NCBI GenBank assembly: GCA_964569795.1
Contig: CAZMVB010000044.1
Coordinates: forward strand, 1 to 28,777
Reading direction: 5' to 3'
From: JAHJDS01 sp964569795
GTDB lineage: Bacteria; Desulfobacterota; Desulfarculia; Desulfarculales; JAHJDS01
DNA: 28,777 bases
Shown here: positions 16,016 through 23,685 of the stretch, in pieces
How the letters are laid out: each line of letters opens with the position of its first letter
How positions within the stretch are numbered: position 1 is the stretch's first letter
Made by a program: the position numbers and the translations under genes
The notes under the pieces: model-generated
Databases searched by the model: none
Seen by the model: only the letters and a program-made list of their open reading frames with translations
What the model was told of the DNA's origin: nothing

Positions 16016-16858
16016 GTGAACAATCCCTATAAGCCGTATCCGGTGAAAATCGAGGACGTGATCACCGAGACCAACGACAAGCAGCTCCGCTCGTTCGTCC
16101 TCAAGTTCTTGAGCCCGGAAGACGAGGCGGCCTTTGACTACCTGCCGGGCCAGTTCGCCGAGCTGAGCGTGGCCGGCAAGGGCGAGATCCCCATCGGCAT
16201 CGCCTCCTCGCCCACGGAGAAGGGTTTCCTCAAGTTCACGGTCAACAAGGTCGGCCTGGTGACCTCGGCCCTGCACAACATGAAGCCGGGCGACGTCATG
16301 GGCGTCCGCGGGCCGCTGGGCAACTCCTATCCCTTCGAGGACATGAAGGGCAAGGACATCTTCATCGCCGCCGGCGGGTTCGCCGTGACCACCCTGCGCT
16401 CGACGATCAAGTACATCCTGGACGCCCACCGCGAGGACTACGGCGACATCGACTTCGTTTACGGGGCCCGCGAGCCGGGGCTGCTCTTGTACGGGGACGA
16501 GATGGCCGAGTGGCGCGGCCGCGACGACCTCCGGGCCCACATCACCATTGACCGGGAATTCCCCGGCTGGGACGGCCTGATCGGGTTCGTGCCGACCATC
16601 GCCGAGCAGGTCCTCAAGGGGACCGACGTGTCCAACAAGATCGCCCTGGTCTGCGGGCCGCCGGCCATGATCCGGTTCACCCAGCCGGTCCTGGACGCGG
16701 TCGGCTTCAGGCCCGAGCAGGTGGTGATGAGCCTCGAGAACCGGATGAAGTGCGGCATCGGCATCTGCGGCCGGTGCAACACCGGCACCGAGTTCGTGTG
16801 CAATGACGGCCCGGTGTTCACCCTGGCCCAGCTCAAGGAGCTGCCCAAGGAGTATTAG
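16016..16858 (+). CDS. flxA: FAD/NAD(H)-binding [2Fe-2S] subunit (FlxA-like)
   Basis: FlxA is the NADH-oxidising flavoprotein of Flx-Hdr complexes. The 280-residue protein has a ferredoxin-reductase fold: an N-terminal FAD domain with LPGQFAELSV and MGVRGPLGNSYPF, a pyridine-nucleotide domain with IAAGGFAVTTLRS and CGPPAMI, and a C-terminal [2Fe-2S] motif with C246, C251, C254 and C262 (CGIGICGRC, then C). This matches the PyrK/AsrB/FlxA group. NADH rather than NADPH is expected from the family but not proven here. Start GTG 16016 has AAGGAG six bases upstream. It is followed by 73 bases before the hdrD-like gene. Confidence 0.9.
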   Translation: MNNPYKPYPVKIEDVITETNDKQLRSFVLKFLSPEDEAAFDYLPGQFAELSVAGKGEIPIGIASSPTEKGFLKFTVNKVGLVTSALHNMKPGDVMGVRGPLGNSYPFEDMKGKDIFIAAGGFAVTTLRSTIKYILDAHREDYGDIDFVYGAREPGLLLYGDEMAEWRGRDDLRAHITIDREFPGWDGLIGFVPTIAEQVLKGTDVSNKIALVCGPPAMIRFTQPVLDAVGFRPEQVVMSLENRMKCGIGICGRCNTGTEFVCNDGPVFTLAQLKELPKEY

Positions 16859-16931
16859 AATCGGACCGGACTCCGGGCGTCGGCCCTGAGGCGCGGCGCC
16901 GGGGTATTCCGGACAATCCAAGGAGCATGAT

Positions 16932-18293
16932 ATGTCCCCACCCGTAACCGAGCCTCCGGTGGTCAACGAGCCGCCCACCGAGCCGATCGAGATCGGCGAC
17001 CGGTTTTCCGGGAAACTGAACGTGGATCCGTCCTGGGCCGACGTCTGCCTGACCTGCGGCACCTGCGTGGGCGGGTGTCCGGTGTCCGGGGTGGACGGCC
17101 TGGACCCGCGCAAGGCCATCCGGATGGCCGCTTTGGGTCTGGAGCAGGAACTGATCGATTCCCGGTTCCCCTGGGTCTGCACCCTGTGCGGGAGGTGCGA
17201 GTACGCCTGTCCCATGGGGGTCAAGCTGATGGCCGTGCTGCGCGGGGCGCGGGGCCTCAGGGAGCGGGACAAGGTGCCGGGTCCGATCCACAAGGGCGTG
17301 GTCATGGACCTGGAGCGGGGCAACAACCTGGGGATTCCTCGAGACGACTTCCTGTTCCTGCTGGGCGACATGGGCAAGGAGCTGGAGGACGAGGGCTGCC
17401 CCGGGTTTTTTGTTCCGGTGGACCAGGAAGGGTCGAACATCCTGATCACGATCAACTCCAAGGAGCCGTTCGGCGAGCCGGACGACATGAAGTTCTGGTG
17501 GAAGATCTTTTACGCGGCCAAGGAGTCGTGGACGACGACGTCCACCAACTGGGAGGGCGTGAACTGGGGTCTGTTCTCGGGAGACGACGAGTCGTGGCAG
17601 ACCCTGGTGGGGCGGATCGTGGAGAACGCGCGGAACCTGAAGGTCAAGACGATCTTGTACCCCGAGTGAGGCCACGCCTACTTTGCGACCCGTGTTGGTC
17701 TGCAGCGTTGGTATCCGGAGGTCTTCGAGGAGTTCGAGTGCGTCAGCGTCCATGACCTGCTCAAAAGATATCTGGAGGAGGGCCGGATCAAGGTCGATCC
17801 CTCGAAGCACCCGCAGCGGACGACGATTCACGATCCGTGCAACTACGGCCGGAAGTCGATGTTCAGTTGCGGTCAGGCGTTTTTCGAGGAGCCTCGCTGG
17901 ATCACGCAGCAGTGCGTGAGCGGCGAGTTCGTGGACATGTATCCGAACCGGATGAACAACTACTGCTGCGGTGCGGGCGGCGGGGCGTGGGCCATGCCGT
18001 ACAGCGACGAGCGGGTCTATTACGGGCGGGTGAAGGCCCAGCAGATCAAGGACACGGAGGCGGAGCTGGTGATCGCGCCGTGCCACAACTGCCGGGACCA
18101 GATCATGAAGAGCCTGACCAAGGAGTACGAGCTGCCGATCGAGACGATGTATCTGTGGGAGCTGGTGGCCGAGTCTTTGGTGATCGAGCCGTGGAGCGAG
18201 TCGGAGATCGAGGCGTCGCACGCGGCGCGTGACGCCCAGTTCGAGCGTGACGGGGTGGAGCTGGAGGACGAGGAGGAGTGGGAGCCCGAATAG
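16932..18293 (+). CDS. HdrD/DsrK-like iron-sulfur disulfide reductase subunit with selenocysteine at UGA codon 246
   Basis: The reading frame passes through an in-frame TGA (17667-17669) at LYPE-U246-GHAY, where HdrB/HdrD/DsrK relatives have PECGHA. The 453-residue product combines an HdrC-like half with two [4Fe-4S] motifs (C39, C42, C45, C49 and C83, C86, C89, C93) and an HdrB-like half with one CCG domain (C303, C345-C346, C384, C387). The CCG cysteines bind the noncubane clusters that cleave disulfides in HdrB. A full first CCG domain is not apparent, so the layout is closer to DsrK/HmeD. Frame, codon use and conservation continue without break across the UGA. Start ATG 16932 has AAGGAG upstream. 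It probably replaces separate HdrB and HdrC subunits in this operon. The physiological disulfide substrate is unknown. Confidence 0.9.
17667..17703 (+). promoter_or_regulatory. UGA(Sec) codon and predicted bacterial SECIS element in the hdrD-like gene
   Basis: After UGA (17667-17669), bases 17685-17690 (GCGACC) pair with 17697-17703 (GGUCUGC) with one bulged U (17701). The apical loop is CGUGUU (17691-17696), with G as second loop base and again exactly 21 bases between UGA and the loop. Confidence 0.7.
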
Positions 18294-18447
18294 TCGCTTC
18301 GCTAAAGTCGCCTCGCCTGTAGCCCATGCCCACCTGAACCCCGGGGACCGGGTTATTATCGTCGATGGCTTGTTAAAAAATATTTACGCCGGAGTTCAGG
18401 TCTGATCCGGTAACACCTGGAGCAAACGGGCGCCTGTTGACAACCCG

Positions 18448-18476
18448 ACCCGGTCCCCCGAGGGGCCGGGTTTTTT
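18448..18476 (+). terminator. Rho-independent terminator of the hdr-flx operon
   Basis: ACCCGG-(T)-CCCC pairs with GGGG-CCGGGT (10 bp with one bulged T, 3-base loop CGA), running into six T at 18471-18476. It is 155 bases after the hdrD-like stop. Confidence 0.85.
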
Positions 18477-18578
18477 ATGACTTGCCCCGAATCGAAATAT
18501 GGTTAATCTTTAAAACGGAGGGCAACGACTTCGATTCAGACCGGATGACTTCGATCACCTCCAGGCGTGGAGACGGAT

Positions 18579-19115
18579 ATGGCCGAGATCAAATCGACCC
18601 TGGACCTGGTCATGGAAAAGACCAAGGGGATGACCCTGTCCCCCGAGGAAAAACGGGCCCAGGAGTCCGAGCGCCTGGACCGGCTGGCCGAGGGCCTGTG
18701 GCGCCGGATGGGCGGGGCCGGGTGGTCGGTCGAGGAATTCGACCTGGCCCGGCAGGAGGCGGCCGGGACCGACTGGCCGGAGGTCAGCCGGCGTTTCTGG
18801 GCGCGGCTGGTCGAGGACCTGCGGCCCGGCGACGACCTGTTCGACCAGGTCAGACTCCTGGCCCAGTGCGAGCGGGTCGATCCCCCGGGCCTGGCCGAAC
18901 TGAAGGCCCTGACCGACCGGGTCGGCACGGCCATGGGTCAGGACCTGGCCGCCTTGGTCGAGGCCGAGCGGCAGGCCCTGGCCGCGGCCGGCATCTCGGG
19001 CTCGGCCGTGGTCCCCAGGCCTCCGGCCGGCCGGACGTCGTCCGAGGGGGCCGATCTGTCCGAGATATCCGCCCGCCTCGACGCCCTGAAGCCGCGCCTG
19101 CTGGCGACCGGTTAG
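18579..19115 (+). CDS. Hypothetical protein, helical and acidic
   Basis: This 178-residue protein is not one I recognise. It begins MAEIKSTLDLVMEKTKGMTLSPEEKRAQ and seems almost entirely alpha-helical, with many Ala, Glu, Leu and Arg residues, no signal peptide, no membrane segment and no cysteine cluster. A Pro/Gly linker (about residues 145-158) precedes a short C-terminal helix. Start ATG 18579 has GGAG six bases upstream; an in-frame GTG at 18567 is possible. It stands alone between the hdr-flx terminator and a convergent hydrolase gene. Its function cannot be told from sequence or context. Confidence 0.75.
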   Translation: MAEIKSTLDLVMEKTKGMTLSPEEKRAQESERLDRLAEGLWRRMGGAGWSVEEFDLARQEAAGTDWPEVSRRFWARLVEDLRPGDDLFDQVRLLAQCERVDPPGLAELKALTDRVGTAMGQDLAALVEAERQALAAAGISGSAVVPRPPAGRTSSEGADLSEISARLDALKPRLLATG

Positions 19116-19139
19116 TTACGGCGATTACCGGCGCGCCCC

Positions 19140-20144
19140 TTACCTCGGTCCGTTCACGAACCGGCTGACCGCTGCCACCAGCCCCGGGGCCAGGGGCAGA
19201 CTCGGGTCGCCATAGGACCTGATCTGCCGGGTCATGTCGGGCGGCACTGATTTGAGAACGTGATTCATGCCCTGGATGATGACCAGTCCGGCCCGGGGAT
19301 TGGCCCGGGCCAGGATCTTCGCCTCGGAGACCGGGACCTGGATATCGGTCGTGCCGCCCACGATCAGGATCGGGACCCTGAGCCGGCCCAGTTCCCGGGC
19401 CGGGTTGTATCTGAACCAACTGATCAGAAACGGCTGGATCGAGGGCCGTAATAAGGCGGCCAGCCCCGGGTAGCGGTCGGGAATGGTCGCCCTTCGTCCG
19501 CGGCGCAGGTCTTCCAGGACGGTGGTGATCACGGCCAACTGATCGAGACTGACCTTGGGCCGGAGTTGATCCAGGAGCACTTGCCAGGCCGGACGCCCCA
19601 CGCCGGCCAGGGACACGAAGCCCGCGGCCCCGGCCCGGGCCGCGGCCAGCATCCCGACCAGCGAACCCTGGGAATGGCCGACGATCACCACCCGCGAATA
19701 CCGCCGGTCGCCCTTGAGGCGTTTGACCCAGGCCGCGGCGTCGGCCACCAGGCGATCGAACCTGAGGTCTGATTCACGGCGCATGGCGGACCGGCTGCGG
19801 CCGATGCCCCGCTTGTCATACCTCAGCGAGGCGATCCCGCGGGCGGTCAGGGCCTCGGCCAGCATTTTCAGTGAATTGTTTTTGCCCCGAATCAGACGGG
19901 AGTTGCCGTCCCGGTCCGTCGGCCCGGACCCGGCGATGATCAGGGCAGCCGGATAGGGGGGCCGGCGGGCGGGCAGGAGCAGGGTGCCGTGCAAGACCCC
20001 GTTCGCGATTTGGAGGGTGACCGGGACGGAGCTTACCGCCGGCCCTCGCCTGAACAAAAAAAACGCGGCCAGCCCGATCAGCCCCACCGCCAAGCCGGCG
20101 GCGATGATCAGATATACTCGGCGATTTTCAGGACGTCCAGACAC
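19140..20144 (-). CDS. Membrane-anchored alpha/beta hydrolase
   Basis: This 334-residue protein has one N-terminal transmembrane helix (about residues 11-31, followed by RRG) and an alpha/beta-hydrolase domain probably exposed outside the cytoplasm. The strand-loop AALIIAGSGPTDRDGN forms the oxyanion region, the nucleophile elbow is VGHSQGS (S158), and the acid and His are likely in GGTTDIQVP and GMNHVLKS. This matches the serine aminopeptidase/esterase-like group (YqiA/EstA-like annotations). The substrate is unknown. The start is GTG 20144. The gene is convergent with the hypothetical gene to its left. Its upstream side leads into the 63-bp repeat region. Confidence 0.88.
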   Translation of the reverse strand: MSGRPENRRVYLIIAAGLAVGLIGLAAFFLFRRGPAVSSVPVTLQIANGVLHGTLLLPARRPPYPAALIIAGSGPTDRDGNSRLIRGKNNSLKMLAEALTARGIASLRYDKRGIGRSRSAMRRESDLRFDRLVADAAAWVKRLKGDRRYSRVVIVGHSQGSLVGMLAAARAGAAGFVSLAGVGRPAWQVLLDQLRPKVSLDQLAVITTVLEDLRRGRRATIPDRYPGLAALLRPSIQPFLISWFRYNPARELGRLRVPILIVGGTTDIQVPVSEAKILARANPRAGLVIIQGMNHVLKSVPPDMTRQIRSYGDPSLPLAPGLVAAVSRFVNGPR

Positions 20145-20197
20145 TCGGATTGGTCCCCAGGCGCCCCGCGGTCCTGCGCCCCAGGGTCAACGATGAA

Positions 20198-20260
20198 TCG
20201 CGGCTCCCATCACTGACCTGCCACTTGGTTTACCCGCGAATTTAAAGCGGCCACTGCCGC
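20198..20260. repeat. 63-bp direct repeat, copy 1
   Basis: It is 59/63 identical to the copy at 20304-20366. It ends with GCGGC-CACT-GCCGC, a 5-bp hairpin, which occurs again at 20261-20274. It does not look coding. It may belong to a dispersed intergenic repeat family. Confidence 0.85.
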
Positions 20261-20303
20261 GCGGCCACTGCCGCCCACTGGGATTACTTCCCGGGCGTCC
20301 CGC

Positions 20304-20366
20304 TCGCGGCTCCCATCATTGACCTGCCACCTGGTTTCCCCGCGAATTAAAAGCGGCCACTGCCGC
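20304..20366. repeat. 63-bp direct repeat, copy 2
   Basis: This is the second copy of the element at 20198-20260, starting 106 bases further on and differing at four positions. Its right end runs straight into the duplicated sequence next to the assembly gap. Confidence 0.85.
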
Positions 20367-20573
20367 TCAGAGCATGGGGAAGTAGGCCTGTTCGATGAAG
20401 GCGAAGTTCTGTTTGACCNNNNNNNNNNNNNNNNNNNNNNNNNNNNNNNNNNNNNNNNNNNNNNNNNNNNNNNNNNNNNNNNNNNNNNNNNNNNNNNNNN
20501 NNNNNNNNNNNNNNNNNNCGCTCAGAGCATGGGGAAGTAGGCCTGTTCGATGAAGGCGAAGTTCTGTTTGACC
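20364..20573. other. Assembly gap (100 N) with an exact 55-bp flanking duplication
   Basis: Positions 20419-20518 are 100 N. The 55 bases before (20364-20418) are identical to the 55 after (20519-20573), which are the 3' end of the metallo-beta-lactamase gene. Exactly 100 N and a 55-base end overlap point to two contigs joined by a scaffolder without merging a k=55 overlap, so the duplication and gap are probably artefacts. Confidence 0.9.
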
Positions 20574-21184
20574 TCGGCCTCGCCCCGGACCGCCTGGCCG
20601 TGTCCGGGCAGCAGGACGTCCACGTCCAGGGCGCTCAGCCGCTGGATGGACTGCTTGAGCTGTTCGCCGCTGCCGCCGGGAAAATCGGTCCGGCCGACGC
20701 CCATGGCAAAGACCACGTCGCCGGTGATCAGGACCTTGTCTTGAGGCTGATACAGACAGATGGAACCGGGCGAGTGCCCCGGGGCGTGGATGACCCGCCA
20801 GTCGGTGTCGCCCAGGGTCAGGTCGCCTTCCTGGAGGTTGAGATCGACCCGGAACTCCGGGGCCCTCAGCCCCATGGCCTGGTAAAAGGCCGGGCCGACC
20901 TCGGCGATGTAGCGTTCCTCGTCAGGGTGCATGGCGATCCGGGTCGGCGGGGGAAAAGCGGCGGCGGCCTCGAGGTGATCCGGGTGGCCGTGGGTGGCGA
21001 TGATGAGGTCCACCCGTCCGGTGTCCAGGCCCTGGGCGGCCATCTGGCGCTCGACCAGGGGCCAGGTCTGGGCGTGACCGGGGTCGATCAGGACCTTGAC
21101 CGGGCCGTCGAGGAAGACGGTGTTGCCGTTGTTGACGCGCATGTCCATCCAGGGAAAGAAATGGATCTGATCGGTGATCTTCAT
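20522..21184 (-). CDS. Metallo-beta-lactamase-fold hydrolase (glyoxalase II-like)
   Basis: This 220-residue protein has the dinuclear metal motif THGHPDH (H65, H67, D69, H70), then HAPGHSPGSI, a TGDVVF aspartate strand, and a late PGHG histidine, as in glyoxalase II-like members of the superfamily. No signal peptide is seen, so it is cytoplasmic. The natural substrate cannot be stated; thioesters or persulfides are possible by family analogy. Start ATG 21184. Its 3' end lies at the edge of the assembly gap but the reading frame ends in a stop (20522-20524) and looks complete (FIEQAYFPML). Confidence 0.9.
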   Translation of the reverse strand: MKITDQIHFFPWMDMRVNNGNTVFLDGPVKVLIDPGHAQTWPLVERQMAAQGLDTGRVDLIIATHGHPDHLEAAAAFPPPTRIAMHPDEERYIAEVGPAFYQAMGLRAPEFRVDLNLQEGDLTLGDTDWRVIHAPGHSPGSICLYQPQDKVLITGDVVFAMGVGRTDFPGGSGEQLKQSIQRLSALDVDVLLPGHGQAVRGEAEVKQNFAFIEQAYFPML

Positions 21185-21324
21185 CCGAACCTCGTGAAGG
21201 GTGCTGTTTGGCCAAGTTAACGACTGGTCAGGGCGGTGTCAAGCCGGGTCGGCGGTTTGGACTTGACATTCGGGCGCCGGGCGGGCAACCTATATGGTCC
21301 ATTGCTGAACAAGGGAACACGGCC

Positions 21325-22560
21325 TTGGGAGTTTCAGGCAAGAAAAAGAAAAAGGAGCGGCCCGATCCGGAGGGCGTCCTCAGCGAGTCCAAGCGGGAGC
21401 GGCTCCTGACCATCCTCGACGGCATCGAGACCGCTTCCCATCGCGCCGAGTGCGACGACTTCTGCGCCGGCGTGGTTGAGGCCGCCCTGGGAGACGGGGA
21501 ACTGGCCCTGGCCCTGGCCCACCGCCTGGGCGGGCTGGCCACGCCCCTGTCGGTGACCATCCTGTCCCTGATCATGGATCGGCACGCCGATCGGGGGGTG
21601 GTCAAGGAGGCCAAGCGGTCGCTGTTCCGCCTCAAGAAGCGGGGGCTGGAAGTACCCGGCAACGGGCCGACCCCGCGGGCGGCCGCCCCGACCCGGGCCC
21701 CGGCCGCCGGTTTCGCCGGTGCCTGGGCCGGGGTGTTCGACGGCCAGGGCCGGCGGTTCGTGACCGGCGCGGTCAAGGCCCCGGGCGGGGGACTGCTGAG
21801 CTGCGCCGCAATGATAAGCTACGAGCAGGGACTGGTTGACTGGCAGACCAGGGCCCTGAGCGGCAAGAAGTGGCGGGAGTTCATGGCCCTGGTCCGGGAG
21901 GACACCGATTCGCCGCTGGTCGAACTGGAGGCCGGGCACCTGAGGCTGCTCCTGGACGAGGCCCGGGCCGCGACCGAGGCCGCGGGCTCCCCTTTGCCCC
22001 AGTCGTTTTTCGATTTCATGTCCCTGCTGTCCGCGGACCCCGCCCCCCGGCCGCCGGTGTATGACCGGTTCGATCGGGCCGACGTCGCCGGGGACAAGGA
22101 GGCCTGCCTCAAGGGCGACCGGCTGGTCGAGGACCCGATCGTCGCCGCCTGGGTCCTGCCGGTCGAGGCCGTGGCCTCGACCCTGGAGCGGATCCGTAAC
22201 GCCCGGGGCGGGACCCTGGTGGTCAGCCGGCTCCAGCAGGCCGAGTGGATCGACAAGATCATCGGCGCCGACATGGACGAGATCATCGATCCGCCGCGAC
22301 GCCGGGCCTTTGTCCGCCGCCTCGAGGAGACGGCCTTCATCCTGGCCGACGCGGGCCGGACCGAGGCCGCCCGGTGGGCCCTGGCCGCGGCCGCCGCGGC
22401 CGACGGGACCGAATCCCTGGCCGACAGCCCCTTTTTCCGGGCCCTGCTGGAACGGACGGTCCAGTGGCACTTGCCCGAGCTGACCGCGGATGACCCCCGG
22501 CCCGCCCCGGAGCCGGACCGGACCGAAGGCGGACTGATCATTCCCGGAGGCGCCAAATGA
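21325..22560 (+). CDS. Hypothetical protein upstream of yjbQ
   Basis: This protein of about 411 residues is not one I can assign to a family. After a basic start (GKKKKKERPDPEG) there is a helical region to about residue 115 (RERLLTILDGIETASHRAECDDFC..). An Ala/Pro/Arg linker is followed by a mixed domain (GAWAGVFDGQGRRFVTGAVKAPGGGLLSCAAMISYEQGLVDW). The C-terminal third is helical, rich in Glu and Ala, and ends in a Pro-rich tail. I chose TTG 21325, with AAGGG nine bases upstream. The longer reading to TTG 21208 has no good ribosome site and overlaps the likely promoter region (TTGACA, 21263). The stop overlaps the yjbQ start (ATGA), so the products are probably needed together. Confidence 0.7.
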   Translation: MGVSGKKKKKERPDPEGVLSESKRERLLTILDGIETASHRAECDDFCAGVVEAALGDGELALALAHRLGGLATPLSVTILSLIMDRHADRGVVKEAKRSLFRLKKRGLEVPGNGPTPRAAAPTRAPAAGFAGAWAGVFDGQGRRFVTGAVKAPGGGLLSCAAMISYEQGLVDWQTRALSGKKWREFMALVREDTDSPLVELEAGHLRLLLDEARAATEAAGSPLPQSFFDFMSLLSADPAPRPPVYDRFDRADVAGDKEACLKGDRLVEDPIVAAWVLPVEAVASTLERIRNARGGTLVVSRLQQAEWIDKIIGADMDEIIDPPRRRAFVRRLEETAFILADAGRTEAARWALAAAAAADGTESLADSPFFRALLERTVQWHLPELTADDPRPAPEPDRTEGGLIIPGGAK

Positions 22561-22955
22561 TCGACACCCTCAAGGTCTCGACCGGCTCCCGGATCGAGCT
22601 GAAGGACATCACGGCCGAGGTCTCCCGGATCATCGGCCGCTGGGGCCTGAAGGAGGGCCACGTCCTGATCTACGTCCCCCACACCACGGCCGGGGTGACC
22701 ATCAACGAGGCGGCCGACCCGTCGGTGGCCCAAGACATCGAGGACGTGCTGACGCGCCTCGTCCCGGCCGGGGCCGGCTACCGGCACGCCGAGGGCAACG
22801 CCGACGCCCACGTCAAGGCGACGCTGGTCGGCAGCTCGGTCCTGGTCCGGGTCGCCTCGGGGCGGATGGCCCTGGGCACCTGGCAGGGCGTCTTCCTGTG
22901 CGAGTTCGACGGCCCCCGGACCCGGCGGGTCGAGCTGTCGGTCCTGGGGGGCTAG
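22557..22955 (+). CDS. yjbQ: YjbQ/UPF0047 family protein
   Basis: This 132-residue protein is a full-length YjbQ (UPF0047) family member. It has the conserved HTTAGVTINEAADPSV (about 43-58), EGNADAHVKATLVGSS (80-95) and LGTWQGVFLCEFDGPRTRRV (106-125) segments. Family members have been reported to show weak thiamine-phosphate synthase activity, hence the common name secondary thiamine-phosphate synthase, but the real role is unsettled. The start ATG overlaps the stop of the preceding gene (ATGA), and the TPR gene begins two bases after its stop, so it is the middle gene of a tight three-gene unit. Confidence 0.93.
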   Translation: MIDTLKVSTGSRIELKDITAEVSRIIGRWGLKEGHVLIYVPHTTAGVTINEAADPSVAQDIEDVLTRLVPAGAGYRHAEGNADAHVKATLVGSSVLVRVASGRMALGTWQGVFLCEFDGPRTRRVELSVLGG

Positions 22956-22957
22956 GC

Positions 22958-23668
22958 GTGTCGGTCCTTATGGAACTGGACGAAAAGCTGGCGGCGGCCC
23001 GCCAGGCGGGCCAGACCGACGCCGTGGCCAATCTGCTGGCGGTCAAGGCCCCCCTGCTCATCAAGCGGGGCGATCACGACGGCGCGGCCGAATGCTATCT
23101 CGAGGCCCTGACCATCTGCGAGACCCTGGACAACCCGGCCGGTCAGGCCCGGGTGCTGCTCCTGCTGGGGGACCTGCTCCTCCTGGAGGGGGAAACCGAG
23201 CTGGCCATAAAGCGCTTCGAGCAGGCGGTCCGGATCGGTTCGAAAATCCCCGACGAGTCGGCCGCCATCCGGGCCGGGGCCTTCGAGCGGCTGAGCCAGA
23301 CGGCCGAGGACGCCGGCGATCTCGAGACCGCGTCCAAATGGGCGGTCAAGCTCGAGCGACTGTGCGTTACGGGCCGGGACCAGGTCGGGCTGACCCTGGC
23401 CGTCAGGCGTCTGGCCCGACTGCTGGCCCGGGCCGGACTGGTGGAGGACGCCCTGTCCCAGTACGGCCGGCTGTTCATGCTGGCCGAGGCCGCCGGCGAC
23501 GGCCGGCTGCAGGCCCTGGCCCTGGCGGCCACGGGCGAACTCGAGGCCGCCGCGGGCCGCGTCGAGGCGGCCCGGGACTATCTGACCCTGGCCCGGAAGG
23601 CCTATCTGGACATGGGGCAGAAGGAGCAGGCCGAGGCCGTGACCGGTCAGCTGGCCCGCCTGGCCTGA
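22958..23668 (+). CDS. TPR-repeat protein
   Basis: This 236-residue, all-helical protein is built of tetratricopeptide-like repeats: AARQAGQTDAVANLLAVKAPLLIKRGDHDGAAECYLEAL, QARVLLLLGDLLLLEGETELAIKRFEQAVRIG, and further units to LTLARKAYLDMGQKEQAEAV. TPRs mediate protein-protein contacts, so this may be a scaffold for the two genes before it. No signal peptide is seen. The start was taken as GTG 22958, with GGGGG seven bases upstream; ATG 22970 is the alternative. It is the last gene of the yjbQ cluster and is convergent with the HD-GYP gene. Confidence 0.82.
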   Translation: MSVLMELDEKLAAARQAGQTDAVANLLAVKAPLLIKRGDHDGAAECYLEALTICETLDNPAGQARVLLLLGDLLLLEGETELAIKRFEQAVRIGSKIPDESAAIRAGAFERLSQTAEDAGDLETASKWAVKLERLCVTGRDQVGLTLAVRRLARLLARAGLVEDALSQYGRLFMLAEAAGDGRLQALALAATGELEAAAGRVEAARDYLTLARKAYLDMGQKEQAEAVTGQLARLA

Positions 23669-23685
23669 GACCGGACGGCCGGCCC

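Noticed and set aside
18436..18441. TTGACA as a promoter for the 18579 gene
   Set aside because: It has no -10 at a suitable distance and is followed at once by the operon terminator hairpin.
20319..20540. A coding region spanning the N run
   Set aside because: It consists of repeat DNA, N bases and the antisense of the metallo-beta-lactamase gene end.
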